In this document: one piece after another, positions 47,908 through 56,881 of the stretch
How positions within the stretch are numbered: the first letter of the stretch is position 1
Layout of the letters: the number at the start of each line of letters is the position of its first letter
Assembly (NCBI RefSeq): GCF_001439665.1
Contig: NZ_LMAK01000006.1
Location: forward strand, 62,001 to 126,000
Origin: Formosa algae
GTDB lineage: Bacteria; Bacteroidota; Bacteroidia; Flavobacteriales; Flavobacteriaceae
Length of the DNA: 64,000 bases
Reading direction: 5' to 3'
Made by a program: the position numbers and the translations under genes
Notes under the pieces: model-generated
Seen by the model: the letters and a program-made list of their open reading frames with translations, nothing else
Told to the model about the DNA's origin: nothing
Databases searched by the model: none

Positions 47908-48549
47908 ATGAAAACATTTTTACTTTCACTTACCTTATGTATTACACTCGTAGGGTTTAGCCAAAACGACGCTAAAGCGAAAGCCTTATTAGATCAAGTA
48001 TCTTCAAAAGTAAAATCTTATGATAATATTGCATTAGATTTTAAATACGTTTTACAAAATACATCTGAAAACATTAATCAAGAAACTCGTGGAGATGTGG
48101 TTATGGAAGGTGACAAATATGTTTTAAACATCTTAGGCATTACCAGAATTTTTGACGGTAAAACGCTATACAGTATCAATCCTGAAGATGAAGAAGTGAC
48201 TATTTCTAAAGAAGATCCAGAAGCAGAAGGCAGCATTACTCCTAGTAAAATGTTATCCTTTTACACAGATGGTTACACGTATAAAATGGGTGAAGAAAAA
48301 AACATTAAAGGACGCAAAATTCAGTTTGTTAAGTTAACACCAATGGATTCTAATTCAGAAATCAACCATGTTTTATTAGGTATAGATCCTCAAACTAAAC
48401 ACATATACAATTTAATTGAAGTTGGTAGTAACGGTACGCAAACGACGCTTACTGTAACCTCTTTTGAAACAAACCAAACGTTATCTAAAGCGTTATTTTC
48501 TTTCGACAAAAACAAATACAAGAATTACTACATCAACAAATTAAATTAG
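47908..48549 (+). CDS. lolA: LolA-like outer-membrane lipoprotein carrier
   Basis: 213-aa periplasmic chaperone that moves lipoproteins from the LolCDE transporter to the outer membrane. The chosen start is the ATG at 47908 (MKTFLLSLTLCITLVGFSQ), 1 nt after the ftsK stop; an ATG at 47890 inside ftsK would add six residues before the signal. The rest forms the LolA half-barrel (VSSKVKSYDNIALDFKY, RGDVVMEGDKYVLNI, FDGKTLYSINPEDEE). Called by fold pattern and position. Confidence 0.87.
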   Translation: MKTFLLSLTLCITLVGFSQNDAKAKALLDQVSSKVKSYDNIALDFKYVLQNTSENINQETRGDVVMEGDKYVLNILGITRIFDGKTLYSINPEDEEVTISKEDPEAEGSITPSKMLSFYTDGYTYKMGEEKNIKGRKIQFVKLTPMDSNSEINHVLLGIDPQTKHIYNLIEVGSNGTQTTLTVTSFETNQTLSKALFSFDKNKYKNYYINKLN

Positions 48550-48556
48550 GTCCTAC

Positions 48557-50539
48557 TTGAAAATTTTAGATCGATATATCTTAACCACATACCTTAAAAC
48601 CTTCCTTAGTGTTTTTATAATACTAATGATGATTTTTGTGTTGCAAACCATCTGGCTATTTATAAAAGAATTGGCTGGAAAAGATTTGGATGTTGTGGTT
48701 ATTTTAAAGTTTCTACTATACTATTCTCCTAAATTAATTCCGTTAGTATTACCACTTACCATATTATTATCTTCTATTATGGTATTCGGAAATTTTGCAG
48801 AGAACTATGAGTTCGCAGCCATGAAATCTACAGGGATTTCACTGCAACGTGCTATGGCTGGTTTAAGCGTATTTATAGTAATATTAGGTATCGTGACCTT
48901 TTTCTTTTCTAATAATGTTATTCCTTGGGGAGAGTACAATTCTTACAACCTCCGTAAAAACATTGCTAAATTAAAACCTGCAATGGTTATTGCTGAAGGC
49001 CAATTTAACGAAGTAGGAACTATAAATATAAAGGTCGAAAAAAAGACAGGCGATAAAGGACAATATTTACATGATGTTATAATTCATAAAAAAGCAAATA
49101 GTGGTCTAGGAAACTATACCACTATTACTGCTAAAAATGGTGAATTAATTGGACAAGAAAATTCAGATATTTTAAAACTGATATTAAAGGACGGTTATTA
49201 TTACGATGATACACCTCCAAAAAAATCAAAGGAAAGACGCCGCAGACCCTTTACTAAAAGTGCTTTCGATGTCTATACGATTAACACCGATTTGTCTCAA
49301 TTAAACGATGTCGATTTAGACGATAAAAATGTTGAGGGAAAGTATAATATGTTAAATGTATCTGACCTAAATTACACCATCGACTCACTAGCGTTAGAGC
49401 GTGATGAAGATTACCAAAAACTATCCAAAAATATATATAACCGCTATAGTATAAAAAACTTAGAACTGAGTTTAAAACCTACTACAGATACTGTATTTAA
49501 AGGTAATATTTTAGAACTATATGGTAATGACAAGCGTTTACAGATTGCAGAATTAGCAATAAATAGTTCTGCAAGCACCAAACAAATTCTTGTAAATAAT
49601 CAAAAATCGTTTAAAACAAAAGCAACCTGGTTAAACAAGCATGTTATTGCCTTACACGAGAAATTATCTTTAGGATTTGCCTGTGTAATTCTCTTTTTTG
49701 TTGGCGCACCATTAGGCGCATTAATTAGAAAAGGAGGTTTAGGATTACCTATGATTATTGCCATATTACTATTTTTAACCTATCACTTTATTGGGATATT
49801 TGCAAAAAATAGTGCCAAAGACGGAACGTTTAGTCCAATATTAGCGACTTGGTTTTCAACAATAGTCATGTTTCCATTAGGTGTATTTTTAACACGTCGT
49901 GCCACCGCAGATAAAGGCTTATTTGAATTTGATCATATTTTAATTCCGCTTAAAAAAATATTTAAATTTAAAACAGGTTCTGAAGATTTTGCCGACGGAT
50001 TTAATCACGATTTCAGTGATTTTAAACGTTATAAAGAAGACAAACTTTTAAGTATTATAATGGATCCAACAGCTTACAATTATCACGAATCTGGTAAAAT
50101 TGAAGCTTTATATACTTTAGAAGAACGTAACTTAGATTTACAGGCGATAAGACAAAAAGGAATTCAAATTGATGAAATATTTGAAACCTCAAAACATATT
50201 GTAACTCGGGTTAATATATACTCTAAGATTGCGTTAGTGTTTAATATAACAGGTATTGTATTACTCGTTTTATTCTTCATTTTAAGAAATAATAAAATGC
50301 CCGATTTAGCATCAATCTGTATACAACTAAGTGTTATATCTTTACTTATTTATCTCGTATATTATATTGCACAACAATTTAACATTATTGCTTTTAACAA
50401 ACATTTAAAGCAAAAAAGTAAGCAGTACAATATATTATTTACAATTTTAGGGTTTATAATTTACCCTTTAGCTCATGTCTTTTTTAAATACCAAACTAAG
50501 GCAGACTTAAGCACAAATGCAATACAACATTTAAACTAA
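48557..50539 (+). CDS. LptF/LptG (YjgP/YjgQ) family permease
   Basis: Inner-membrane subunit of the LPS export ABC system LptB2FG. The 660-aa form is longer than proteobacterial ones. Three N-terminal membrane helices (about residues 12-120: LSVFIILMMIFVLQTIWLF and PLVLPLTILLSSIMVFGNF) precede a large periplasmic beta-jellyroll domain (about 130-350). Three further helices follow (GFACVILFFVGAPLGALIRKGG...), and the C-terminal tail is an extension with two more hydrophobic segments (about 560-620). The start is TTG at 48557; no ATG gives a family-like N-terminus (MKILDRYILTTYLKT). Confidence 0.92.
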   Translation: MKILDRYILTTYLKTFLSVFIILMMIFVLQTIWLFIKELAGKDLDVVVILKFLLYYSPKLIPLVLPLTILLSSIMVFGNFAENYEFAAMKSTGISLQRAMAGLSVFIVILGIVTFFFSNNVIPWGEYNSYNLRKNIAKLKPAMVIAEGQFNEVGTINIKVEKKTGDKGQYLHDVIIHKKANSGLGNYTTITAKNGELIGQENSDILKLILKDGYYYDDTPPKKSKERRRRPFTKSAFDVYTINTDLSQLNDVDLDDKNVEGKYNMLNVSDLNYTIDSLALERDEDYQKLSKNIYNRYSIKNLELSLKPTTDTVFKGNILELYGNDKRLQIAELAINSSASTKQILVNNQKSFKTKATWLNKHVIALHEKLSLGFACVILFFVGAPLGALIRKGGLGLPMIIAILLFLTYHFIGIFAKNSAKDGTFSPILATWFSTIVMFPLGVFLTRRATADKGLFEFDHILIPLKKIFKFKTGSEDFADGFNHDFSDFKRYKEDKLLSIIMDPTAYNYHESGKIEALYTLEERNLDLQAIRQKGIQIDEIFETSKHIVTRVNIYSKIALVFNITGIVLLVLFFILRNNKMPDLASICIQLSVISLLIYLVYYIAQQFNIIAFNKHLKQKSKQYNILFTILGFIIYPLAHVFFKYQTKADLSTNAIQHLN

Positions 50540-50545
50540 AAGCAA

Positions 50546-50553
50546 TATCTTTG
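50546..50553 (+). promoter_or_regulatory. -7-like box abutting the ribB start
   Basis: TATCTTTG (TAnnTTTG) ends only 4 nt before the first ribB ATG (50558). If used, it would give an almost leaderless ribB transcript; otherwise chance in an AT-rich gap. Confidence 0.35.
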
Positions 50554-50557
50554 CATC

Positions 50558-51715
50558 ATGATGACAGAACCTAAAGAAAAGACATCTTCATCTTTTAAAC
50601 TACATACTATTAAAGAAGCCATTAACGACATACGAAATGGTAAAGTCATTATAGTTGTAGATGATGAAGACCGTGAAAACGAAGGCGACTTTATTGCCGC
50701 TGCATCTAAAGCAACACCAGAAATGGTGAACTTCATGGCCACACATGGTCGTGGCTTGATTTGTGCTCCGCTTACAGAAAGCCGCTGTAAAGCCTTAGAT
50801 TTACATATGATGGTCTCTAACAATACAGACCACATGGAAACAGCCTTTACAGTATCTGTAGATTTACGTGGAAAAGGCGTAACTACAGGAATTTCTGCTG
50901 CAGACCGCGCACTTACAGTTCAAGCTTTAGTAGACCCAGAAACTAAATCGTATGACTTATCTAGACCAGGACATGTATTTCCTCTTGTAGCGAAAGATGG
51001 CGGTGTATTAAGGCGTACTGGACATACAGAAGCGGCTATAGATTTAGCCCGATTGGCTGGTTTAGAACCTGCGGGAATGATTGTAGAAATCATGAACGAA
51101 GATGGTTCCATGGCACGATTACCTCAGCTAAAATTAGTTGCAGAAAAATTTGATTTAAAAATTATTTCTATTGAAGATTTAGTGGCTTACAGAATGCAAC
51201 ACGACTCTTTAATTGAAAAACAAGAAGATTTTGATATCGAAACCCGTTTTGGAAGATTCCGCCTTAGAGCCTATAAGCAAACTACTAATAACCAAGTGCA
51301 TATTGCATTAACTAAAGGCCAGTGGAAATCTGATACACCTGTGTTAACGCGAATAAATTCTACACTGGTTAATAACGACATATTAGGAACCTTAACCAAT
51401 AATGCTGATGCCAAATTAGACAGCATGTTTAAAGTTATTAATGATGCTGAAAGTGGTGCTATAATTTTTATAAATCAGGAGCCTACTGCAATGAATATTA
51501 TTAGTCGTTTGGCCATACTAAAACATGAACAAAAAGAAGACACCGTGACTAAGGCGCCAAGCATTGCTATGGATAATAAAGACTTTGGTATTGGAGCACA
51601 AATTTTGCATGATTTAGGAATCCACAAACTGAGATTAATATCTAACAGCGAACACACTAAACGTGTTGGAATGATTGGTTACGGATTAGAAATTACAGAT
51701 CATGTAAATTACTAA
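50558..51715 (+). CDS. ribB: 3,4-dihydroxy-2-butanone-4-phosphate synthase (RibB) with degenerate GCHII half
   Basis: 385 aa, laid out like RibBA. The N-terminal half is an intact DHBP synthase (VVDDEDRENEGDFIAAA with the catalytic acids, FMATHGRGLICAPL, GHVFPLVAKDGGVLRRTGHTEA). The C-terminal half is related to GTP cyclohydrolase II (RFGRFRLRAY, DFGIGAQILHDLGI, RLISNSE). However, the zinc site, normally HSECLTGD...RCDCG, reads RINSTLVNNDILGTL, with no cysteine, so that domain should not be a cyclohydrolase. The operon thus makes the C4 unit of riboflavin but not the GTP-opening step. Confidence 0.94.
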   Translation: MMTEPKEKTSSSFKLHTIKEAINDIRNGKVIIVVDDEDRENEGDFIAAASKATPEMVNFMATHGRGLICAPLTESRCKALDLHMMVSNNTDHMETAFTVSVDLRGKGVTTGISAADRALTVQALVDPETKSYDLSRPGHVFPLVAKDGGVLRRTGHTEAAIDLARLAGLEPAGMIVEIMNEDGSMARLPQLKLVAEKFDLKIISIEDLVAYRMQHDSLIEKQEDFDIETRFGRFRLRAYKQTTNNQVHIALTKGQWKSDTPVLTRINSTLVNNDILGTLTNNADAKLDSMFKVINDAESGAIIFINQEPTAMNIISRLAILKHEQKEDTVTKAPSIAMDNKDFGIGAQILHDLGIHKLRLISNSEHTKRVGMIGYGLEITDHVNY

Positions 51716-51737
51716 TCATATATAAATTCAATAATAC

Positions 51738-51766
51738 AAACCACCTGCTTTCAGGTGGTTTTTTTA
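51738..51766 (+). terminator. intrinsic terminator of the tpx-to-ribB operon
   Basis: 10-bp stem AAACCACCTG / CAGGTGGTTT with a 4-nt loop and a T run, about 22 nt past the ribB stop. Confidence 0.95.
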
Positions 51767-51887
51767 TTTGTAAACATTACAATAATTTCCTAAAAGGAAG
51801 CTATACAATACTATCAGCATTATTAAGATGCTATATATTTATTACCTTGATGATTATTTTATAAACCACACCCGAAAACAAAACGTT

Positions 51888-53171
51888 ATGTCTGAAAAAA
51901 TAAGTTTAAAGGATGCCATCTCAATCGGAATTGGAGGTATGGTTGGTGGCGGAATTTTTGCCGTTCTAGGACTCGCGGTTTCTTTAGCTAAAGGCGGAAC
52001 ACCTATTGCCTTTCTATTCGCCGGTCTTATTGCATTACTTACCGCATATTCTTATTCTAAATTATCTAAACGTTACCCAGAGAATGGCGGGACTGTAAAA
52101 TTTATTCATCAGCAATTTGGCAATGGAATTTTGGCAGGATCTATAAATAATTTACTTTGGATAAGCTACATCGTCATGTTGGCACTTTATGCCTCTGCGT
52201 TTGGATCTTATGGAGCAACATTAATAGTTTTAACTGGAGATACCGTTTTAGACACCCATATTTTACAAACGGCTATAATTGCATTAGCCTTAAGTATTAA
52301 TTATTTAAGTGTAACCCTTGTAAGTAGAATTGAATCTGTTGCGGTAGTTATTAAACTTATCATTTTAATTGTATTTATAGGAGTTGGTTTCTACGGATTT
52401 GTGAGTCATCCAGAACATCTCGTGCAACTCACTCCAAAACATTGGGAAAGTCCGCTGTCGTTACTCACTGGAGGGATGGTAATATTTGTTGCTTATGAAG
52501 GTTTTGAGTTGATTGCAAATTCTATTTCAGATCTAAAAGACAGAGAAAAAAACACTGAAAAAGCATATTTTGGCGCTGTAGGATTTGTAGTTATCTTGTA
52601 TATATTAATTGCAATAGTTACGGTTGGCTCTTTACCTTTTGAGCAAATAGCCGATGCTCAAGATTACGTGTTAGCCAAAGCAGCCGAACCTACATTAGGA
52701 CATTTGGGGTTTACTATTATTACTATTACAGCATTAATTTCAACATTTTCTGCTATTAACGCCACAGTTTTAGGAAGCGGAAGAGTAAATTTTGATATTG
52801 CTGAAGATGAAGAATTACCAAAATATTTCTGCCATCAGTATTTAGGCAAACCTATCGGATTGTTAGTTACCGCCCTACTTTCTATACTCCTTGTAAATCT
52901 GTTTAACTTACAAAGTATATCTACAGCAGGAAGCGCAGGATTCTTACTTGTTTTTGGCATTGTAAATTATATAGGATATAAAAAACACGATATCTTAGGC
53001 TCAAGAAAATGGATTCACATCATAGCCAGTGCACTCTGTTTTTTAGCTTTTGTGAGTTTAATTATTCAACAGTTTTCTACAAATAAAACAGGCGTAATTG
53101 TATCTCTAAGTATCATTTTAAGTTGTTTTATCTTAGAGTTTATCTACAAAAAAACAGTATTAAACACCTAA
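51888..53171 (+). CDS. APC family amino acid permease
   Basis: 427-aa membrane protein with about 12 helices. The start is taken as the ATG at 51888 (MSEKISLKDAISIGIGG); frames upstream are open but not conserved-looking. TM1 has the unwound glycine-rich GGMVGGGIFAVLG, and TM6 has FVAYEGFELIANSISDLKD, both typical of APC transporters. Substrate not determined. Upstream, AGCAT / ATGCT (51816-51832) forms a small dyad. The gene is monocistronic and converges on the phosphoesterase gene (38-nt gap). Confidence 0.93.
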   Translation: MSEKISLKDAISIGIGGMVGGGIFAVLGLAVSLAKGGTPIAFLFAGLIALLTAYSYSKLSKRYPENGGTVKFIHQQFGNGILAGSINNLLWISYIVMLALYASAFGSYGATLIVLTGDTVLDTHILQTAIIALALSINYLSVTLVSRIESVAVVIKLIILIVFIGVGFYGFVSHPEHLVQLTPKHWESPLSLLTGGMVIFVAYEGFELIANSISDLKDREKNTEKAYFGAVGFVVILYILIAIVTVGSLPFEQIADAQDYVLAKAAEPTLGHLGFTIITITALISTFSAINATVLGSGRVNFDIAEDEELPKYFCHQYLGKPIGLLVTALLSILLVNLFNLQSISTAGSAGFLLVFGIVNYIGYKKHDILGSRKWIHIIASALCFLAFVSLIIQQFSTNKTGVIVSLSIILSCFILEFIYKKTVLNT

Positions 53172-53209
53172 ACACCAATCAAGTTATTTACGAATTAGTT
53201 TCTTAATAA

Positions 53210-56200
53210 TTAAAATCCGAATCCTAAACCAAAAGCAACACGTATTCCATCTACAGAATTAAACACCCCTAATTTTGCACTTAGCAATTCAGCTCCATTT
53301 ACAAAAATTCCACCGCCATAAGAATTATGCCAGCTGTTAGATTCTTCTTTAGATAACCAAACACGTCCGTAATCGAAACTTCCATACATACCAATTTTAA
53401 TTGGAAGTATTGGTGTTTTTAAGTTGGTTAAACTATAGCGTAAATCTGAATTCTGATAAAAAGAACGTTTCCCAGTAAAGCGTTGGTTTCTAAAACCACG
53501 TAATCCGTCATCACCTCCTACAGATGCTGCCTGATAAAATTCATAATCGTTTCCGATATTTAGCTGAGATTTTAATGTGGTTGCTAATACCAAACGTCCG
53601 GAATGGTCTAATTTATGTGCAATAGATAATTTAGGAATCACAAAACCATAATCGCGGCCACTAATATCTAAATTTTGACTATACCCTATTTCTAAATCAA
53701 ATTTTAATCCCAGTGTTGGATAAGCTTGATTATCATAATTAGAAAAATGATATCCTGTGTGTATTCCAGCAAATTGTACCTCATCAAATATATAATGTGG
53801 TAAAGTTGTTCCGTCGTCATCTACAAATCGATTTGAAGAATCGTGAACTTCTGTGGTCTTATAATGAATTCCAAAATCTACAGTGCTCCCACGTAACGAA
53901 TTCCAAACTAAACTTGGCGCCACACCAAAACTTCTAACTTTTACACGATTATAATCTATGCCCAAGTCATCATCTAGATTAGATGTTTCATTACCATATC
54001 CGAAAAAATTCAAGGTGTAATTCGGACTTTGAAAATCGGCTTGAACTTTTAAATTTAAATGTCCAACGACATGTGCAAATTCGCCACTATAAAATAACTC
54101 ATAACCGCTTGTCGCAAAATAATAGGCACCTTTAAATTGATGCTGACTTGTAAACGGATTACGCTCAAAACCGTATGTGGTATAGGTATCTGAAATTCCC
54201 AGTTTTAATCCGTCGTCTGGATTTGCACCAATAACGGGCAGAATTTGATTGGTATTACTTTTAAATTTTTTATAATTATATACTTGTGTATCGTAATCGT
54301 CTGTCAGTTTAATTTTAGCAGACTGGGCTTTAATTGTATTGTTTTTTTTAGATTTATAATCGTAAATCACGATATTTTTACCATTTTCAATGGTGTAATC
54401 ATCGTTATTTTGTCCGCCTATTAATCTAATTTTAATCCGTTTACTTTTACCTGAAACCACAAAAGTATCATCATCATCTAAACCATATACCCAAATTTCT
54501 TTGGTGACTTTAGGATCGTATATTTTATGGTGAAACTGGTCTTTTACTGTATCGTCTTTCTTCCTTAACACTGACACTTCAACATGACCATTTTCAAGGC
54601 TATTCACCGAAATATAATCGTCTTTATTTGTTCCAGTAATCACTGCATATTTACTTATTAATTCGTAGTAACGATTAGATATATCTTTAAGATTTTTACG
54701 ACGTGCTTTAATAAGTTTTTTTATTTCTAAAACGGATTGATCTTGAACTTCTTCAGGAAATTTTGAAAAGGCTTTATCGATAACGTCATCTGTAACATGC
54801 TCCTGAATGTAGGCGACTTGGGCATCCCAAACAGATTTTTCTACATCTAAAATAAACGCCACATCTAGAGGAAAAGGTTCTGCGTTAACACCTCTCACAT
54901 CTCTTAAATCTTCATCATAACTTCTAAGTACTCGGGCTCCGGGAATTAAAGCGACACCGGCTGTTAGCATAAAACCTTCCGACATTCTAGAAAATGCTTG
55001 ATCGCGATCTCTTGGCAAAGCTCTATATACTTTTTGTCCATTTTCTTTAAATTCTAACCATCTCCATTGGTCTTGGTGTCTATCCCAATCTCCAATAAGC
55101 ATATCGAACAATCTAGCCTTTACGTAATTTTCTTGATCTAAAACCACATCTTCATCAGAATGAATTTCTTCAAACACATCGAGCGTACTTTCAATATCTC
55201 CTGTAAAATGCTCTCCAGCCAAATTCATATGACCTTCTGAAGCATGCTCTTCAAGAAAGTATAACTCGCCACCAAACTCTGAATTAAATTCTTTTAAAGC
55301 ATTTTGTTTAGGCACATAATACAGTTTCGGATTTAAATGATAAACGCCAATAGCATCAGACAACACATCTATAACTAATGGTGCGTAAGGGTGTGCTCCG
55401 GTAAAGACGTCAGACACCAGAGCTTCGGCCGCAGTATCGTCAAACTGGCCTTCTACATATTGATCCCGAAACATTGCGGCTTGAATATATTGCGTTGCAC
55501 TCTTTTTTAAAGCACGCATTACATACTGTTTTCCATTGCGATCTTCTAGGCGCAACGATTTGGATTGTGTTCCACCACCTTTTCTAATCGGAATCACTCC
55601 TCCGTAAAGCGTATCTAAATTTAATGTTTTTGCTAAAACTGGAGTGCTGTAATAATCGCGAAAACGCTCGCCCCACAAGAACTTATAAAAGGAAGATTTT
55701 GTAGTATTTTCTGTTGTTAGAACTGAAGCTCTAATGGAGTCCTGAAATTTACTTGGATAGGTTGTTCTATTTGGAATTACAGCCTTATGAATGTTTTTTC
55801 TAAAAACCACTTCGTTGTGTTCTGCAGTTAAAAACTGCACATCTGTAGCCATGTTTTTATGAATATTTAATACGGCATAACCATTTTCACTAGCACCAAA
55901 CTGATCCTGAGAACGGGTTCTTACACCAGTTGTTTTAGATCCAGATCCACTAATAATTTGAGTTAAATTGTCTAACTGAATAAATTGTAAACTGTGTTCA
56001 TGTCCCGATATAAAAATAACATGATCGTTTTGTTGGGCAGCTGCAATGAGTTGTTTACGCATGTCGTTATAAAACCAATTAGACATATCTGCATTAGAAA
56101 TACCTGTTGTAGATCTTAAAATATTTTTAAGCGTTCCTATTATAGGCAACGGTTTCATATGTTCTGCGAACGTATATTGCCCATTATGTGGACCATTACT

Positions 56201-56866
56201 AAACATAGGATGATGAATGGCAACTAAAGTTGTTTTACCCCTTGCTTTTTTAACTTCACTTTTAAATTCGTCTAAAAATTGCTCCCGTGTTTTAATTTCG
56301 CAATCGTCGTTTATAGTCGGTTGTTTATCCCAATTGGTAATATACCATTGCGAGTCTACTAAAATTAAAACCACATCGTCGCTAATATTTATTCGATCGA
56401 TACCACAACCATCTTCAGGTTTAAATGTGTTTTTTCCTAAGGCATCTTCTACTAATTTTTCCTGACGTTTTAACCCTTTTATTCCGCTATACCAATCATG
56501 ATTCCCTGGTATAACATATACAGATCCTGGAAAAGTTTTGGCAACCTCCAATTGCAACTCCATAGCTTCTTTTGCGGCATCGTGTCCTTTTTCGCCTTTA
56601 TCAGGGAACCCTTTTGGATAAATATTGTCGCCTAAAAAGAACAATAAATCTTCTTTTGTCGCTTTTGAAAATTGCTTTTGCATTTCTAAAAGCGCTTTGG
56701 GTGCTTTTCCATTTTCAGGCTTACCAGCATCGCCTACCAAAAAGACATTTAAGGTTTCGCTATTAATATCTTGCAGTGTTGCACCATCTTGTAAGGAATG
56801 ACTAGACTCGAAAGTGGCACAACTTGCTAAGGTTAAAAAAAGTGAAAAAAGTAAAAATTTATTCAT
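53210..56866 (-). CDS. metallophosphoesterase / Omp85-type barrel fusion lipoprotein
   Basis: 1218-aa lipoprotein, lipobox LTLASC with Cys16. Residues about 40-330 are a calcineurin-like phosphoesterase: VFLVGDAGKP (D46), FLGDNIYPKG (D80/N81), PGNHDWYSG (N122-D124), VAIHHPMFSNGPH and SGHEHSLQ, i.e. all metal-binding blocks. The middle (about 430-720) has LEEHASEGHMNL, GDWDRHQDQWRW and ALPRDRDQAFSRM, a pattern like the catalytic loop of CotH- or PI3K-type kinases. From about 880 the protein is an Omp85-family surface-antigen barrel (GGDDGLRGFRNQRF). The last gene of a three-gene operon with 15- and 8-nt gaps. Confidence 0.87.
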   Translation of the reverse strand: MNKFLLFSLFLTLASCATFESSHSLQDGATLQDINSETLNVFLVGDAGKPENGKAPKALLEMQKQFSKATKEDLLFFLGDNIYPKGFPDKGEKGHDAAKEAMELQLEVAKTFPGSVYVIPGNHDWYSGIKGLKRQEKLVEDALGKNTFKPEDGCGIDRINISDDVVLILVDSQWYITNWDKQPTINDDCEIKTREQFLDEFKSEVKKARGKTTLVAIHHPMFSNGPHNGQYTFAEHMKPLPIIGTLKNILRSTTGISNADMSNWFYNDMRKQLIAAAQQNDHVIFISGHEHSLQFIQLDNLTQIISGSGSKTTGVRTRSQDQFGASENGYAVLNIHKNMATDVQFLTAEHNEVVFRKNIHKAVIPNRTTYPSKFQDSIRASVLTTENTTKSSFYKFLWGERFRDYYSTPVLAKTLNLDTLYGGVIPIRKGGGTQSKSLRLEDRNGKQYVMRALKKSATQYIQAAMFRDQYVEGQFDDTAAEALVSDVFTGAHPYAPLVIDVLSDAIGVYHLNPKLYYVPKQNALKEFNSEFGGELYFLEEHASEGHMNLAGEHFTGDIESTLDVFEEIHSDEDVVLDQENYVKARLFDMLIGDWDRHQDQWRWLEFKENGQKVYRALPRDRDQAFSRMSEGFMLTAGVALIPGARVLRSYDEDLRDVRGVNAEPFPLDVAFILDVEKSVWDAQVAYIQEHVTDDVIDKAFSKFPEEVQDQSVLEIKKLIKARRKNLKDISNRYYELISKYAVITGTNKDDYISVNSLENGHVEVSVLRKKDDTVKDQFHHKIYDPKVTKEIWVYGLDDDDTFVVSGKSKRIKIRLIGGQNNDDYTIENGKNIVIYDYKSKKNNTIKAQSAKIKLTDDYDTQVYNYKKFKSNTNQILPVIGANPDDGLKLGISDTYTTYGFERNPFTSQHQFKGAYYFATSGYELFYSGEFAHVVGHLNLKVQADFQSPNYTLNFFGYGNETSNLDDDLGIDYNRVKVRSFGVAPSLVWNSLRGSTVDFGIHYKTTEVHDSSNRFVDDDGTTLPHYIFDEVQFAGIHTGYHFSNYDNQAYPTLGLKFDLEIGYSQNLDISGRDYGFVIPKLSIAHKLDHSGRLVLATTLKSQLNIGNDYEFYQAASVGGDDGLRGFRNQRFTGKRSFYQNSDLRYSLTNLKTPILPIKIGMYGSFDYGRVWLSKEESNSWHNSYGGGIFVNGAELLSAKLGVFNSVDGIRVAFGLGFGF

Positions 56867-56881
56867 AAACTGAAGTTGCGA

